Assembly: GCF_000801105.2 (NCBI RefSeq)
Contig: NC_079515.1
Location: 4,836,001 to 4,900,000, forward strand
DNA length: 64,000 nt
Reading direction: 5' to 3'
Source: Raphanus sativus
Taxonomy: Eukaryota > Streptophyta > Magnoliopsida > Brassicales > Brassicaceae
Shown here: piece by piece, positions 47,746-60,677 of the stretch
Position numbering within the stretch: the stretch's first letter is position 1
Layout of the letters: the number at the start of each line of letters is the position of its first letter
The notes under the pieces: generated by a model
Databases searched by the model: none
Told to the model about the DNA's origin: nothing
The model's input: the letters and a program-made list of their open reading frames with translations, nothing else
Made by a program: the position numbers and the translations under genes

Positions 47746-49571
47746 GATAAAACCAGGTTGGCTTCAATGAGAATGCTTCTCTGGTATACCAAACCGGATA
47801 CGGATACAACCCTCAAATGCCATATGGACCATACTCGCCTGCTGCAAGTCCCTTACCTTCTGAGGGGCAGTTGTATTCGCCACAGCAGTTTCCGTTTTCA
47901 GGTGCATCACCTTATTACCACCACCACCAGCAGGTAGTTCATCAGCCAGAGCTCACCAGCCTTGTCGGCGTTGTTGACCAACAAGGTGATAACATGGGAC
48001 CAAGACCTTCCTACCATCCTCATCCTATTGGACCGTTTAATGGAAACCAGCCAAACCTTGGTTGGCAGCAAGGTTTTGATGGGGGGATATGGTCGGATTG
48101 GTCCAAGTCTTCTGATATGCTCAGATATTCTTCTACTGTTTCACCAGCTTTATCTCCTCAGCCACTATTTGGATCATATGGCCACCACAACATGGTTTGT
48201 TCCACTTTTGTTTTTTTTTTAAATCTAACGCATGGATAAGACCAATGGTTGTGTTGAAAGTTGGATCCTTGTCCTTTTGGTTTTGTCAGGGCTCACAACA
48301 GAGACAGAGATCGTTTTACGGTTTTGGATCTGGTTCAAACTCTTATAATAATAACAGAGGTTACATGCATAGTGGTGGTCATGGCCAGGGCTCTAACTAT
48401 GGTGGAAGTAGACTAGTTTCTAACGTTGGCATGGTAAACCAAAGCTGGATTGGTGGTGTTGACAACAACATTCGAGGAGGACGTGGAAGAGTCAGTGATC
48501 CATCATCCCTGGGTGGTGGTGGTGGTGGCTATAATGGTAACTTTGACATCCTCAACGAGCAAAACCGAGGACCAAGGGCTTCTAAGCCCAAGACTCTGGT
48601 ATCAGAGGAGCTTGATGCTTCTTCTGACACTAAGAAACATAACAAAAGCAGTCCAAAGGAGGTTGAGGACTCCAACAACAAGAATCTTGATTTTGTCACG
48701 GACTACAATAACGCTAAGCTCTTCATAATCAAGTCTTACAGTGAAGACAACGTTCACAAGAGCATCAAGTACAATGTATGGGCTAGCACCGCCAACGGCA
48801 ACAAAAAGCTTGATGCTGCTTATCGTGAGGCCAAGGACGAGAAAGAATCTTGTCCAGTGTTTCTTCTCTTCTCTGTAAGACCATTGGATCAAGCAAAAAC
48901 ATCTTTCTGAAGATTTGCTTACTTGGTTGTTGTTGTTGTTGTTGTTGTGTAACTGCAGGTAAACGCTAGCTCTCAGTTCTGTGGTGTAGCGGAGATGATT
49001 GGACCTGTGGATTTCGAGAAGAGCGTTGATTACTGGCAGCAAGACAAATGGAGTGGACAGTTCCCTGTGAAGTGGCACATTATCAAAGATGTTCCAAACA
49101 GTCAGTTCCGCCACATTATATTGGAAAACAACGACAATAAGCCAGTGACTAACAGTCGTGACACACAAGAAGTAAGTAGACTAGACTCTCTCTTCTTGTC
49201 CATAAGATACGATTGCATACTCACAACGGGACAAAAAAAAACTACAGGTGAAACTGGAGCAGGGCATCGAGATGCTGAAGATATTCAAGAGCTACGATGC
49301 TGAGACGTCAATCTTGGATGATTTTGAGTTTTATGAAGAGAGGGAGAAAATAATTCAAGAACGGAAGGCGAGAAGACAGCCAAGCTTGTTGCCAACTGGA
49401 GTAGTGGAAAGCGAAGATAAACCCTCTTCTGTTTCTGCGTTGCAGACAGACTTGATCAAGAACATGTCTAAAAGTTTTGCTCAGGTTGTCCGGTTGGATG
49501 AAGCAGGAGGAAAAACAAGTTCATCTCCAGATGCAGTTACAGCAACTGTAGTGGTCAATCCAACTAGTTAA
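46544..49571 (+). CDS. ECT5: YTH-domain m6A reader, ECT5-like
   Basis: Eight exons give 626 residues: 46544-46586, 46989-47026, 47119-47281, 47563-47639, 47757-48194, 48290-48874, 48959-49171 and 49248-49571. Exon 4 begins after the GGCAG at 47562, which gives [12 protein letters not shown]. Other acceptors in that intron cause a stop. The first 390 residues are Tyr/Pro/Gln/Gly-rich and disordered, as in proteins that form condensates. The YTH domain (about 395-532) has [46 protein letters not shown] and [20 protein letters not shown]. The Trp of NVWAS and of DKWSG are the usual m6A cage residues. The family reads N6-methyladenosine in cytoplasmic mRNA. The name follows colinearity with At3g13060. 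Confidence 0.93.
47714..47743 (+). repeat. (CT)n microsatellite in intron 4 of ECT5-like gene
   Basis: About 15 CT units lie 13 bases before the exon 5 acceptor and serve as its polypyrimidine tract. Confidence 0.9.
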
Positions 49572-50512
49572 GTAAGTAAGTAAAAGACAAGAAATTAGCA
49601 AAGACTTTTATGTTTTCAATTTCTCATAATGATCTCTTGTTTGGTTCTAAGAAGGGGGTATTCAAATGGAACTTCACGTCTGACAAAGTCTAGTTTCTTG
49701 TGTAAAGTAAAGAAGCCTCTTTTGGCTCTCTTTTTTATGTTCCCATTAGCTATAAATTTGATTCATTTCCCTCATTTCAATGTTATGTACCCTTCTCTCT
49801 CTTCGGGGTTGATAGAAGAAGAAGATGATTATGTATGAAAGACAACATAATGTTGCTATCTTGTAAAGTTGCTTCATATATCTTTGAAGGCAGTATTTAA
49901 TAAACATGCAGATTACACCCATTAATCAAAAGCTCTCAGCGTTATTCATCTCCATATGTTTTGTTTCTTCTCCACATAGCCCTTTTTACTAAGGGAGTGT
50001 GTATATTAGCATGGAGAACATATATTCAGACAAAACCTTTTGTCTTTTTTTTTGTTGTTGTTGATGGGGTTCACACATGTGCTTGAATAAACGTTGAAAC
50101 AAAACTTTAGGTGTTAAATGTGTGTGTTGCAGTTAGATCGGACTCCTCAGACACCAGTTGTGGTCTGTCTCCTAATGTTACGGTGCCTGCTTTCATTTTT
50201 AGCTTTACATTTCTCTATTCACACGTCCAGATTTATTCGCCTTTTCACTCATTAACGTCATAACAAAAAAAAAACAATTAACAGAAGAAAGAAACTGAAT
50301 TTGCCAATTTTGGTTAACTGCCACACCTCACCATTTCCAAAAATTTGTTGTGTTCTTTCTTTTCATGACCTATCTAGCTTCCTCTCCTTTGGTTTTCCTG
50401 TGTTTCCTTCATCCCCAAGGAAACCCGGAACCAACGCTGGGTTTCTCTTTGGATCATCATCATCATCATCTCTTTTGCTTTCCCCAAGATTCTTGATCTC
50501 TAAAATAAAAAA
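49572..50512. other. Gap between ECT5-like and SRF4-like genes
   Basis: The left part is the likely ECT5 3' UTR and the right part the SRF4 promoter and 5' UTR, ending in CATCAT repeats near 50454-50470. A START-domain gene found between these two in Arabidopsis (from memory) is not seen. Confidence 0.5.
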
Positions 50513-53500
50513 ATGGCACCCAATCTTCAGCGGTTGATGATGATACTCTTCATCTCATGTTTTGGAATCTTCATCTCCCTTGTTCTTGCAAAAACAGATA
50601 GCCAAGACGGTAAGTGTCTTATTCAATCTTTTTTTTTAATTCAAGAAAGGGTTATTAAATGGTTATGTAACAAAACATCTTCTGTCCTCCTGATCATAAA
50701 TTCATAAATGGGTTATATGGATTTTGTTGTAGTTTCGGCTCTTAATGACGCTTATAAGAGCATGAACTCTCCATCAAAACTCAATGGCTGGTCTTCAAGT
50801 GGAGGTGATCCTTGTGGTGACTCATGGGATGGCGTTACTTGCAAGGGCTCTTCTGTTACTGAAATGTTTGTTATTTCTTCTCTCTCATCAGACCAAAATG
50901 GCTTTCTCTAAATCGATTCTTGATTTGCTTATCCTTCTGTTTATTTTTGCAGAAAGGTGTCGGGACGTGGACTCAGTGGATCTTTAGGTTACCAGCTCGC
51001 AAACTTGAAATCACTCACTTACCTGTAAGAACTCTCAACATCTTGATCATCAGGTTTAGGTTGGCATTTAAACTACATGTTATGTTTTTGTCATAATTGT
51101 ATAACAGTGATGTAAGCAAGAACAATCTTAACGGAAACTTACCCTATCAGCTTCCTGAGAATCTTGTTTATCTGTAAGTATCTTTAAATGACATTTATTC
51201 AAGTTCTTTTGATGTTCACTACACAATGTGTTATTAGAATGAAATTTTCTTCAATGCAGAGATGCTTCTGAGAATGACTTCAACGGTAATGTGCCATACT
51301 CTGTCTCTCTCATGAACGACCTCACTTACCTGTAAGCCGTAGACACTTAAACTGGATTCGTTTCCCAAAGTATCACCACATTTGTTTCATACTTTTCTTT
51401 TGTTTTTTATTGCTCAGAAACTTTGGTCGTAACAACCTCAATGGTGAACTTAGCGACATGTTTCAAAAACTTCCAAAACTTGAAACAATGTGAGTCACAT
51501 ATACACACACACACACACATGCTAACTCTTAGAGATTCCATTAACCTCATGGATTCTATGTTTTTTTTCTTTTTTGCAGTGATCTGTCTTCTAATCAACT
51601 CACAGGGAAGCTACCACAGAGTTTTGCTAATCTAACAGGACTTAAAACAATGTAAGAATATGACACTTGAAAGTAGTTCTTGTATATTGTTGTTACTCAC
51701 CATTTACTCTCTCTTTTACAGTCATTTGCAAGACAATCAATTCAAAGGCTCTATAAATTCACTCAGAGACCTCCCTCAAATCGATGACGTGTAAGTAATA
51801 AATACTAACACAAGCTTCTAACCTTTTCTTCTTCAATTAAATGTTTCTTATGTGAATCTTGACCAATGGCAGAAACGTTGCAAACAATCAGTTTACTGGT
51901 TGGATCCCAAACGAGCTCAAGAACATTGGAAACCTTGAGTATGTTTCATCTCTCCTTTCTCTATATTGAACACAATCAAAAGATTATGTCATTTAAGTTT
52001 GTTTTTTCTTTACTTTCTTGGTCAGAACTGGAGGAAACCGTTGGTCAAGCAGTAGACCTCCCTCACCACCTCCGGGGACTCGCCGTGTAGACAGAAACTC
52101 AGGAGGTGTTGGAGTAAGCAACAAGGCTCTGACCACAGGACTTATAGTAGCAGTATCTACCATAGGTGGACTCATTTTCACAGCAGGAGTGATTGCGTTG
52201 TTCACTAGAAGAAAGAACTCTCATCATTCTTCTCACTTTTTCGACGAAGAGAAAGGAGGAAACAACCGAAGCAAACCGCTCTTCACGCCACAGCCTTCTC
52301 AGGTGCTTCAGTACGACTCTGTGGATGACTTCAGAGGCCAGAAGACCGTTGACTCTAATGCTTCGACAGAGACAAAGCCTTCTGTTAGAAGAACATCTTC
52401 TGTCAGTTTCAAGAACTCTCCTACTTTCCACCTCATACCTTCTTCTACACCGGTGGTTGCAGCCTCTGGTCGTTTCTCTAGCCTTGAAGACTCTCCTGAC
52501 ACACGCGGCGTCAAAGCGTTTACGCTCGTGGAGCTGCAGAACTCTGCTTCTGGCTTCTCGCCTAATCGCCTAATCGGTGAAGGAACTCTTGGACGTGTTT
52601 ATAAAGCTAAATATGAAGATGGAAGGGTTTGTATTCCCCTCCTTACATCCTTTTATTCTTTGTTTCTTCATCATCATCTTACATTCGTTTCTTGAAACAG
52701 AAATATGCAGTGAAAGAGATTGATTCTTCACTGTTAGGGAAAAGGAATGTGGAAGATTTTTCACACATAGTGTCCAACATCTCCAGCATTCACCACCCTA
52801 ACATGGCTGAGCTCGTTGGTTATTGTTCAGAGCAAGGAAGGAACATGCTTGTTTATGAGTATTTCACAAGTGGATCACTTAACAGGTTCCTTCACCAGAC
52901 TGATGATTTCAGCAGACCGTTAACTTGGAACACAAGAATCCGAATTGCTCTTGGAACTGCTCAAGCTATAGAGTAATTAGTCTAAAAGTTTCTTTGACAA
53001 GAATAATTTAACTTTCCAGATACTTCACTCTCAAGCAAAACTTTACTTTTTTTTCAGGTACCTTCATGAAGTGTGTTCACCTCCATTAGTTCACAAGAAC
53101 ATCAAGTCATCAAACATTTTACTGGACAGTGATCTAATTCCTCATCTCTCAGACTATGGCTTGGCAAACTTTCACCATGTGAGCTTCTTTCAAAACATTA
53201 ACACTAAGAGACACATAGATGTTTCCAAACTGATGTCTTCTTTCTTGAAAACTGCAGCGGACAAGTCAGAATCTTGGAGTTGGATACAATGCTCCAGAAT
53301 GCACAGATCCTTCAGCTTACACATTAAAGAGCGATGTCTACAGCTTTGGTGTGGTGATGCTGGAGCTGCTAACCGGTCGAAGGCCTTATGACAGGTTCAG
53401 TTATTAAACATTTGTTTAGAACATAGCCTCTGATGTAATATGTAGCATTATTTTCAAGTGTCTGAAAATGTTGTTGCTTGCCTTTAATCTTTCAGTGAAA

Positions 53501-53799
53501 GGCCCAAAGCAGAACAGTCTCTGGTTCGTTGGGCAAAGCCGAAGCTTAAAGAGATGGAAACTCTAGAGGAGATGGTTGATCCTGCGTTGTGTGGACTATA
53601 CGCTCCAGAATCTGTCTCGGCATTTGCGGATATAGTTTCCATCTGCGTAATGGTATAAAGTCATTGACGATTCTATATGTGTTTATATGTGTTTCTCTAG
53701 ACTTGGATTGTTATTGTTATTGTGTGTGTTTTGCAGTCGGAGCCTGGACTTAGGCCACAAGTGTCAAATGTGGTGGAGGCACTGAAGAGGCTAGTATAG
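50513..53799 (+). CDS. SRF4: STRUBBELIG-receptor family protein, SRF4-like
   Basis: Fifteen exons give 689 residues. They are 50513-50609, 50733-50865, 50953-51024, 51108-51173, 51260-51331, 51418-51489, 51580-51651, 51722-51790, 51873-51938, 52026-52626, 52701-52972, 53058-53178, 53258-53394, 53496-53652 and 53737-53799. A signal peptide is followed by the SUB-domain Cys pairs ([13 protein letters not shown]), then LRRs each on its own 66-72 base exon. A Pro-rich stretch ([11 protein letters not shown]) and a membrane segment (about 275-299) come next, then a kinase fold from about 424. The fold keeps GEGTLGRVY and the Lys of YAVKE but has HKNIKSSN where HRDLK is usual and DYG for DFG, so it is probably a pseudokinase. 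STRUBBELIG-family receptors act in tissue patterning. Colinearity suggests At3g13065. Confidence 0.93.
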
Positions 53800-54428
53800 T
53801 CTAGTGCCTCAAGTTGTGTATGTTCTGAAGAAAAGAAGAAGAAGAAGAATAACTCTTTTGGAGATTTGTGGTTAAAACCTGAGAAACTTGTGATCAAACT
53901 CGAGCTCTCAAAAAGCTTTTGGATTCAGGTTTGTGTAGAGAGAAAAGGTGGAGGAAAAGAGAGAGACAGAGATTGTATTATTCAGTTTTCTTGTTTTTGT
54001 TTCATCTAACGTTTAGGTTAAATCTTTTATACATTTGAGGAGAAGTAAAACAAAAGAAAAAACTCGTAATGTCACACAAGTAGAACAATAACATTAAAGA
54101 CTGATCATATAAACAAGGGAAAATCAAACTGATTACAAAGTGAAACAAGAGACGGCAAGTAAAATTCATCATAGATGAACTACACCAAAAGAACACACAC
54201 GTTCAAGACTTGGGGCACACTGATCAGTCAGTGGCAGCAAGAACCTTCACGTTATTGAACCCACTCAATACTTTCTCATGATTTGTTTGTTGGTTCCTGT
54301 ATTTGTGAGCTCACTTTTTAATTTGAGTTAAAGAGCTCTGACATCTCTAAAGTCTGTAGTTGTTCCTCTTTCCTTTTCAAAGAAACTGAAAAAAGAAAAG
54401 AAAAAGAAAAGAAAAACTGTTGTTTCAT
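53800..54428. other. Convergent 3' regions of SRF4-like and CBS/DUF21 genes
   Basis: The two genes converge here and this gap should hold both 3' UTRs. Runs of AGAAGA and AAAAGAAA are present. No separate gene is seen. Confidence 0.5.
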
Positions 54429-57400
54429 TCAATGTTTGTTGCTATTATCAGCAGCCAATACATGTTCATCATCTGAGACGGCATCCTCGTTTTTTTCTTG
54501 GTGTGACGAGTTCCCATCATCCTCTTCACTGCTCCATTTCCTCACGAACTTAGGAACCATGCTTCTTACATCTTTTGCCTCCGACACTTGATCCATGTCG
54601 TTGACTCTTTCAAACCTGACAGCACTCACTTTCCTTGCATTCCCTGCTAGAATCTGTTTTTTAAAAACGACCTTCTTTAATCAGTTAAAAGATGGGTTTT
54701 CACTGAAACCACATAAAATTTTGATTACTCAGTATAATACCTCAACTCTATAGATTTGGTGCTTTTCCTTCTGCTCCTGCTTCTCCTGTTTACCTTCCTC
54801 TTCTTCACCCTCCTCTTCCCAGTTCTCCTTTTCAAGAACAACCTTTACACTCTCTCCCGTTTTCGGGATATAACCAAAGGCCTCACACACAAAGCCTGAG
54901 ACTGTCTCATACTGAATCCCCTGCTTCCCACAAAAAAAAACAAAACATTGTAAGTAGCCTACACTGAAGAGGTATCAAAGCAACTGCTAAAAAACTACAT
55001 TACCTCTGGCATCTTTATATTCAGTTCTTCGGATAGCTGATCAATTGATGTATTAGCATCAACATCATATACCCCTTCGTCTCTCATCACAATATACCCT
55101 GTCTTCTTCTGAATCTCCTCCTATTAAGTTATGTAAGATAAGTTTAGCATATCAGTAAGTTATCTAGAATGATTTTTTGTGTAAAAGACTTGAAACTAGG
55201 ACACTTACTTTTGAATCATTTTCATCAAATATTTCACCAACAATCTCTTCCACAACATCTTCGAGAGTTACTATCTGCAGAAAACAAATTAGATAGGAGA
55301 GAGAGAAAGAGAAAAAGATTAGCAAATTGTGAAAAAGAGAGAGTACAGAAGCATAAACGAAGAGTGGGCTACACATACACCAATGGTTCCACCGTATTCG
55401 TTAAGGACAACAGCCATGTGAACCTTTCTTATGCGAAATTCTCTAAGAAGATTCCAAACTGACATTGAATCTGCAAAACATTAACATTATATAATATATA
55501 TCATTTGATTCCTTCCCTGAGAAGTATGTAATCAAAACTAAAAAAGCAAAATACATAGATGATTACCGGGGACAAAGTAGGCAGGTTTATGTGCCATGTC
55601 TCCCACAGAAGTACTTTCTAGCAGATCACCCTTCAAAGAATCAAAACAAGATATATAATTCATTCTTCACCACAAAATACGTTTTAAAGAGAAAGAAAAC
55701 AGTCAAACCTTCTGAACATAATCAAGAAGATCCATAGCATATGCGATTCCCACTATGTTATCTATACGCTGCTCAAACACAGGCACCCTTGAGTACTGAT
55801 GGGTCACCCACATGCTATGGAAATCAACAAGACTGCCGCTGGCGTCAATTGCAACAACATCAACAAGAGGAGTCATCACCTCTCGGACATGTGTATCTTT
55901 TATCTCCAGCACATTTTCAATCATATCCTGCAGAAGCAAATCATTATAATGTATGTAAGATGTTGTAATAGACTTTTAAAACAAAACAAAGAAAAACTCA
56001 TACCTGCTCCTCTTCTTCAATGGCGCCACTTAACTCTGCACCCCTTAGCATCAGTTTCAACTCATCTTCAGTAACATACGGCTCACTGACACACGCACGA
56101 AAAAAAAGACAAGAGATTTACAACTCGAATCCTCCACTTACTTTTCAACAAGGAGAAAGGCTGATGCATTACCTCCGTCCTTTTAAACCAAGAATCTTCA
56201 GTATTCCCATTGAAAGATATGTGACAATTCTTCCAACAGGATATAATACTAAGGAAAGCCACGCCACTGGCCTGACCTAGATGGACAGTGAGACAGCATA
56301 AGTCATGTATGCACACAAGTTTGTTATAAGTAAACCAATGCCGGTTGATTTAAAGCTTTACCACAATCCTTGCAACTTCTTGAGCATTGTGAACCGCAAC
56401 ACTTTTTGGAGTAATCTCAGTTAGAAGTAGTATAGCCACCTATATATATAGTCATGGAAGAATAACAACTTAGGAAACAATAATGCTAATCAAAGAATAT
56501 AGACAGAGAAACAGAAGAGGCGTACTGTCATCAGTCCAGTGGCCGCACTAACACCAGCTTCCCCAAATATAGCTGTTGCAGCTTCGGTGACCAGGGCAGT
56601 TGCCGCAATATTCACAACACTAAAATCAAACCACAAGACCTAAGATAAGAGACATATTTAAAAAAAAAAACAAATTGCATCTAGGAGAAAAGATACAGTA
56701 CGTTGTTCCAATGAGAATAGTCGTCAAGAATCTTGTAACATCACTACGGAGCATTCTGAATACACCATTCTCTGGCTCTTTCTCAGCCAGCTCTCGCACC
56801 TGTGATGTAACCGCACATCAAACAGCAAAATCAGATCAGTGAACTATAACATTAGAGAGATTATACAGGAGACATGAGATGACACAAATGCACTCTCAAA
56901 AAACCAATCAGGGATAACATCTTCACAGTTGTATCACACAAAGGAACTCACAATCAGAACTGAGACATGATCTTACCTTCCACGGCCATAGAGTGGTAAT
57001 GGACGTCTCTGCCATAGAGAAGAACGCCGAAAGGCTGAGCAGCGCAGCCAATATCAGACCTTGCTCTCTAAGAACCCTAAGAACCTGGTAAATCTTCGGC
57101 AAAGCATTCTTGAACAAAACCACGCTCTGACCAAACACCTCATACCCTGCTTCCACCACACCGCTCGTCGATGCCAACACCTTCTGGCATCCGTACAAGT
57201 AAACACCACACACCACAGCTCCTATAACAATCCCACGTTTCAGCAGAACCTTGATCGACTCCAGCTCCTCAGAATCCGAACTCTGTTGACTACTACTATT
57301 ACTACCATCGTGACGACACTGACTCGAGCTAAACAGCGTAAAGCGACTTCTGTAGCTGCTGAGTTCACAGCTTCGTCGGAATCTAAAACTCAAGCTGGAG

Positions 57401-57552
57401 TTTTTAGATATCGTCACAGGGCAGTGCAGCTCAGCTCTCGTGAGATGTCTACCAGAAAGATTTGATTTTGGACCGTATCTCTTCAGGTTTGAGGCTTTTG
57501 CGCTAACGACAGACCGACCCAGAACAGATAACTCAAGTGCCATACCCGTCAT
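54429..57552 (-). CDS. DUF21/CNNM-CBS-CorC membrane protein, plastid-targeted (At3g13070-like)
   Basis: Thirteen exons on the minus strand give 664 residues: 57552-56977, 56799-56702, 56619-56526, 56439-56362, 56276-56173, 56085-56004, 55927-55709, 55630-55567, 55470-55379, 55274-55209, 55120-55004, 54920-54741 and 54653-54429. All are in phase. The N-terminus is Ser/Arg-rich like a transit peptide. The DUF21 membrane part has LILAALLSLSAFFSMAETSI. A CBS pair follows (VREVMTPLVDVVAIDASGSL, QYSRVPVFEQRIDNIVGIAY, HMAVVLNEYGGTIG, IVTLEDVVEEIVGEIFDE), then a CorC_HlyC tail and an acidic end. Relatives are magnesium transporters of the CNNM type, and plastid-envelope members have been described as MGR proteins. 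The Mg role here is inferred. ATG at 57543 is an alternative start. Confidence 0.92.
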
Positions 57553-58913
57553 TAAGAAAAAACCCTAAAAGACAAAACAGAGAAGCCTTTTAAAGTGTGG
57601 GAAGAGCCAAAGTAAGAAGACAAGATGAGACGGCTCCTCCTCCTCCCTCCTTATGGTGCTCAGAGGCGTGTAGAGTTGATGATACACAAAGGAGTAAACA
57701 AAATGGTGTGCGTATTGGAAACTGTGAGCGAAGGCTCTCGTAACTGAGAAAGAGGGAACCCCTCCGGGCAGCGAAAGGCCGAGATGGTGAAGTTGCGGAG
57801 ACAAAAAAGGCTGCGCCTTTCCTCCGACACATTGTTTTTTTTTTTTCTTTCAGACCACGAGCAAGTGGTTGAGATGGTTAAATGACGCTAGTAACCCTAT
57901 CGTTCCTACCAACCACGGAAAAAAATGGATTTACTTATGACTAGACCGGCCCGGTTTGTTCATAGAACGTCCCAAGCATCACAGTGGTGTCCCGGTTTGC
58001 TATTAAAAGAAGGCTTTTTATTCATCAAATCAAATCATAATCTTTAAGCAAGTAAACCAACCCTCTCAATTTTTCTTCTAAAATTGATTAAAACAAATCG
58101 TTAGACGTTTTATAATGCAGTTTACTCCACAAACCAGACGAACCGCTATAAATCGTTAGACGTTTTATAGAGAATTTTGGTTTCAGCTGATGCCTAAACT
58201 TTTTTCTTTTTTGAATATTTACACTGATTTTTAAAACTATCGATCTAAAAAGTCATTTTATTTATGCTTGATTTGCTGTCTAAATGAGCACATAAACATT
58301 ATCTAAACCAAATTTTAGAACACTGGTTAGTGTTGTGAGCCCTATCTTTTATCTGACAACATTAGGCTTGATAGACTTGTTTAATAACCATATACTACAT
58401 TGTTTTTTCATGTTCTAGTTTACTCACGTTGCTCCCAAAAAAAAAATTTACTCACACTGTATCATAAATGATTTTATGATGATCATTTATGATAGATTAC
58501 CATTTATCAATTACTTTATTTCAAATACTCTTAAAAGTTCTGTAGAGAACTAACCCAAAAAATAAATGTACATTTTATGATACAGCCTAAGATCAATTGT
58601 TTTAAGCGCTAAATATACCATCATGCATCTACTAAAATCAGATTGCTATACAAGGATGCCAAAACTATCAAAACCAAATCAGAAGAATGAAACATCTGAC
58701 TTGCTGCACCAAAGCTCCTAACTAAAGGACATGAACCAAGCACAAAGCAGGACTTATATAAACGCTCATCAGATCCTCAACCAAACACAATCATTCTTGT
58801 AAACTTGATTAAAAGATGGAGATAATCAACAAGTACAATGAGATTTATTCTGTCACACCACCGGTGAGATTACAGCAAGTATGAAAACGAAAAAGAAAAA
58901 GAAAAGATAATGA
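57553..58913. other. Gap between CBS/DUF21 and DC1 genes
   Basis: The left part is the 5' UTR and promoter of the CBS/DUF21 gene and the right part the 3' flank of the DC1 gene. A perfect 12-bp inverted repeat (58461-58472 with 58482-58493) and two copies of aatcgttagacgttttata (58098 and 58153) lie here. The ABCC transporter expected next in Arabidopsis order was not seen. Confidence 0.5.
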
Positions 58914-60677
58914 TCACATGTCTTCAGGTAATATTCTCCACATTGCAGCACGTAAACACCTGAAAGAACACAAAGCCTTATCATCCCAGCCTTCCTCGAG
59001 GATAAGTGTGTAGCATACAGAGAACATGCAACGTTCCTCGCATATAGCGCAAATCTGTCGTGTAGGACAGTTGGTGGAACCGGTTCGCACCAGATAACCA
59101 TTCCAATCGAAGGTAGAACCAGACTTCATATAAATGGAGGCATTAAATATGCATTCACGGTGGACTGTAACGCAACATTGGTTGCACTTGTAAAACCATT
59201 TCTTCGCATCTACTTCCATCTTGCATATTTCACACGAGTATTTGCAAACATCGTCAACGCTTTCCCTGTAGCAAAGGGAGAGAGGATGCTTATGGTCGCG
59301 TGTGTAGTGTAACTCTGTAGGAATGGTGGCACACCGGAAACACATGGTGAATGCGCATTTACTACAACGTAGAATAGCTTTCGCACATCCTTTCTCACAG
59401 ATATTGCATCTTGGCCCACCTTCAAGACCGTATGACACCGAGATGAAGAGAGGATGTTCATGACTTTTGTGGGTGAAACTGCACTCAGGGATTAAAATGC
59501 ATCGAAGATCTATATGAAATGTTCGAAGCTTGCATTCTCGTTCAATGCACTTGTACCTGAAACCACTGGACGTCCGAGAACTTGTTGAACAATTCATGTA
59601 GTCATAGTCGTCTATAGGATTAGGGTCGAGGACAAGACGGTGTTTATGCAACGGATGATCCAGTTCTCGTGGAAGACCAGCACATACCTCGTGGAGAGAG
59701 TAATCACATTGAGTACAACCGTAGAAACAACGAGGATCAATAGGAAGGATGCACGCCTCACACTGCTTCTTGGCGTCTCTTACACCGTCGTAGCTTTCGA
59801 GCTTTAGATGATGCTCATGGCTGAAGTACTTTATGAGATCATCACCTACTTTCTTGAACGACGCAACATCATGATCTTCAGTCTTTTCTTGGCTTTCTGG
59901 TTTCCATTCTAGCTCTCTCCCATCCCAAACTTCGTTATGCGTTGCACATTTGGAATGGACTACATAAGAGCAGTCTTCACGGTCGCATGAATACTGTCCG
60001 AACCTGACATCAACCGCCCTGTAACAAACCCCACAAAACTGAGGGTGGAAGAAAAGGGGTATGAGAAAGACGATGTGGATGGCGTGTGAGCTTGATGGCG
60101 CGTGGTAAGATCATACAACCCTCATGTACCTGTAGTTACATTGGAAACAAGTGTAACTTGCTTCAGATGCCCTAACCAATCCACAAGCATCACATGGAAC
60201 TAAGAGTGGTCGAGGGAGGAAGAGAAGTGGATGGTGATGGCTTTTTGGGTTTGGTATGGTAAGAGGTGGAGTATTTTTAGAGCAAGGTACGCACAAGCAA
60301 AAGCTGCAAATATAACAGCTGTAGACCCATGTGTCAGGTTTGTTTCCACACCAGCTACATGCATCGAAGATGAAAGGGGATTGGGTTTGGATAGTGTTGT
60401 TGATGTCAGATTTAGTGTTTAGACGAATGTAGGTGAGAGGATGTTGGAGGTGATATGGGTGTGTTATTTTGTTGGAATGAAAGGGACACTCCTTTTTAAA
60501 ACTAGCATCACATGTGGTGCAGTAGTAATACACCTTGGATTGGTTCCCGCAAGAATAGCAGGTAATGGCTTTACCGGTTCGGAAAGAGAGGGTGTGAAGG
60601 TGATCTGGATGAGATCTAGGGCATATGACCTTGCACAAAGGCTGTATTTCTTCTTCTTCTTCTTCTAGCTCTACCAT
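58914..60677 (-). pseudogene. DC1 (Cys/His-rich C1) domain gene with two offsetting frame breaks
   Basis: The minus strand encodes a 588-codon DC1 protein as one block. The N-terminal part (60677-60114) has several HPHHL..C..C units, such as HPYHLQHPLTYI and CDACGLVRASEASYTCFQCN. The second part (60108-58914) has CGVCYRAVDVRFGQYSC, CEACILPIDPRCFYGCTQCD, CNICEKGC and CEICKMEVDAKKWFYKCNQC. Between them, about 60134-60041, the expected VHEGCMILPRAIKLTRHPHR continues in the +1 frame, while the main frame hits TGA at 60113-60111. A lost base near 60132 and a gained base near 60041 explain it. DC1 proteins are plant zinc-binding proteins of largely unknown function. It could be a recent pseudogene, or the off-frame part could be removed as an intron. 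Confidence 0.75.

Noticed and set aside
48602..49168. 188-codon minus-strand frame within the ECT5-like gene
   Set aside because: It is antisense to the YTH-domain exons and has no resemblance to a protein family.
57590..57832. Two overlapping minus-strand frames upstream of the CBS/DUF21 gene
   Set aside because: They lie in its likely 5' UTR, differ in frame from the gene and show no family resemblance.
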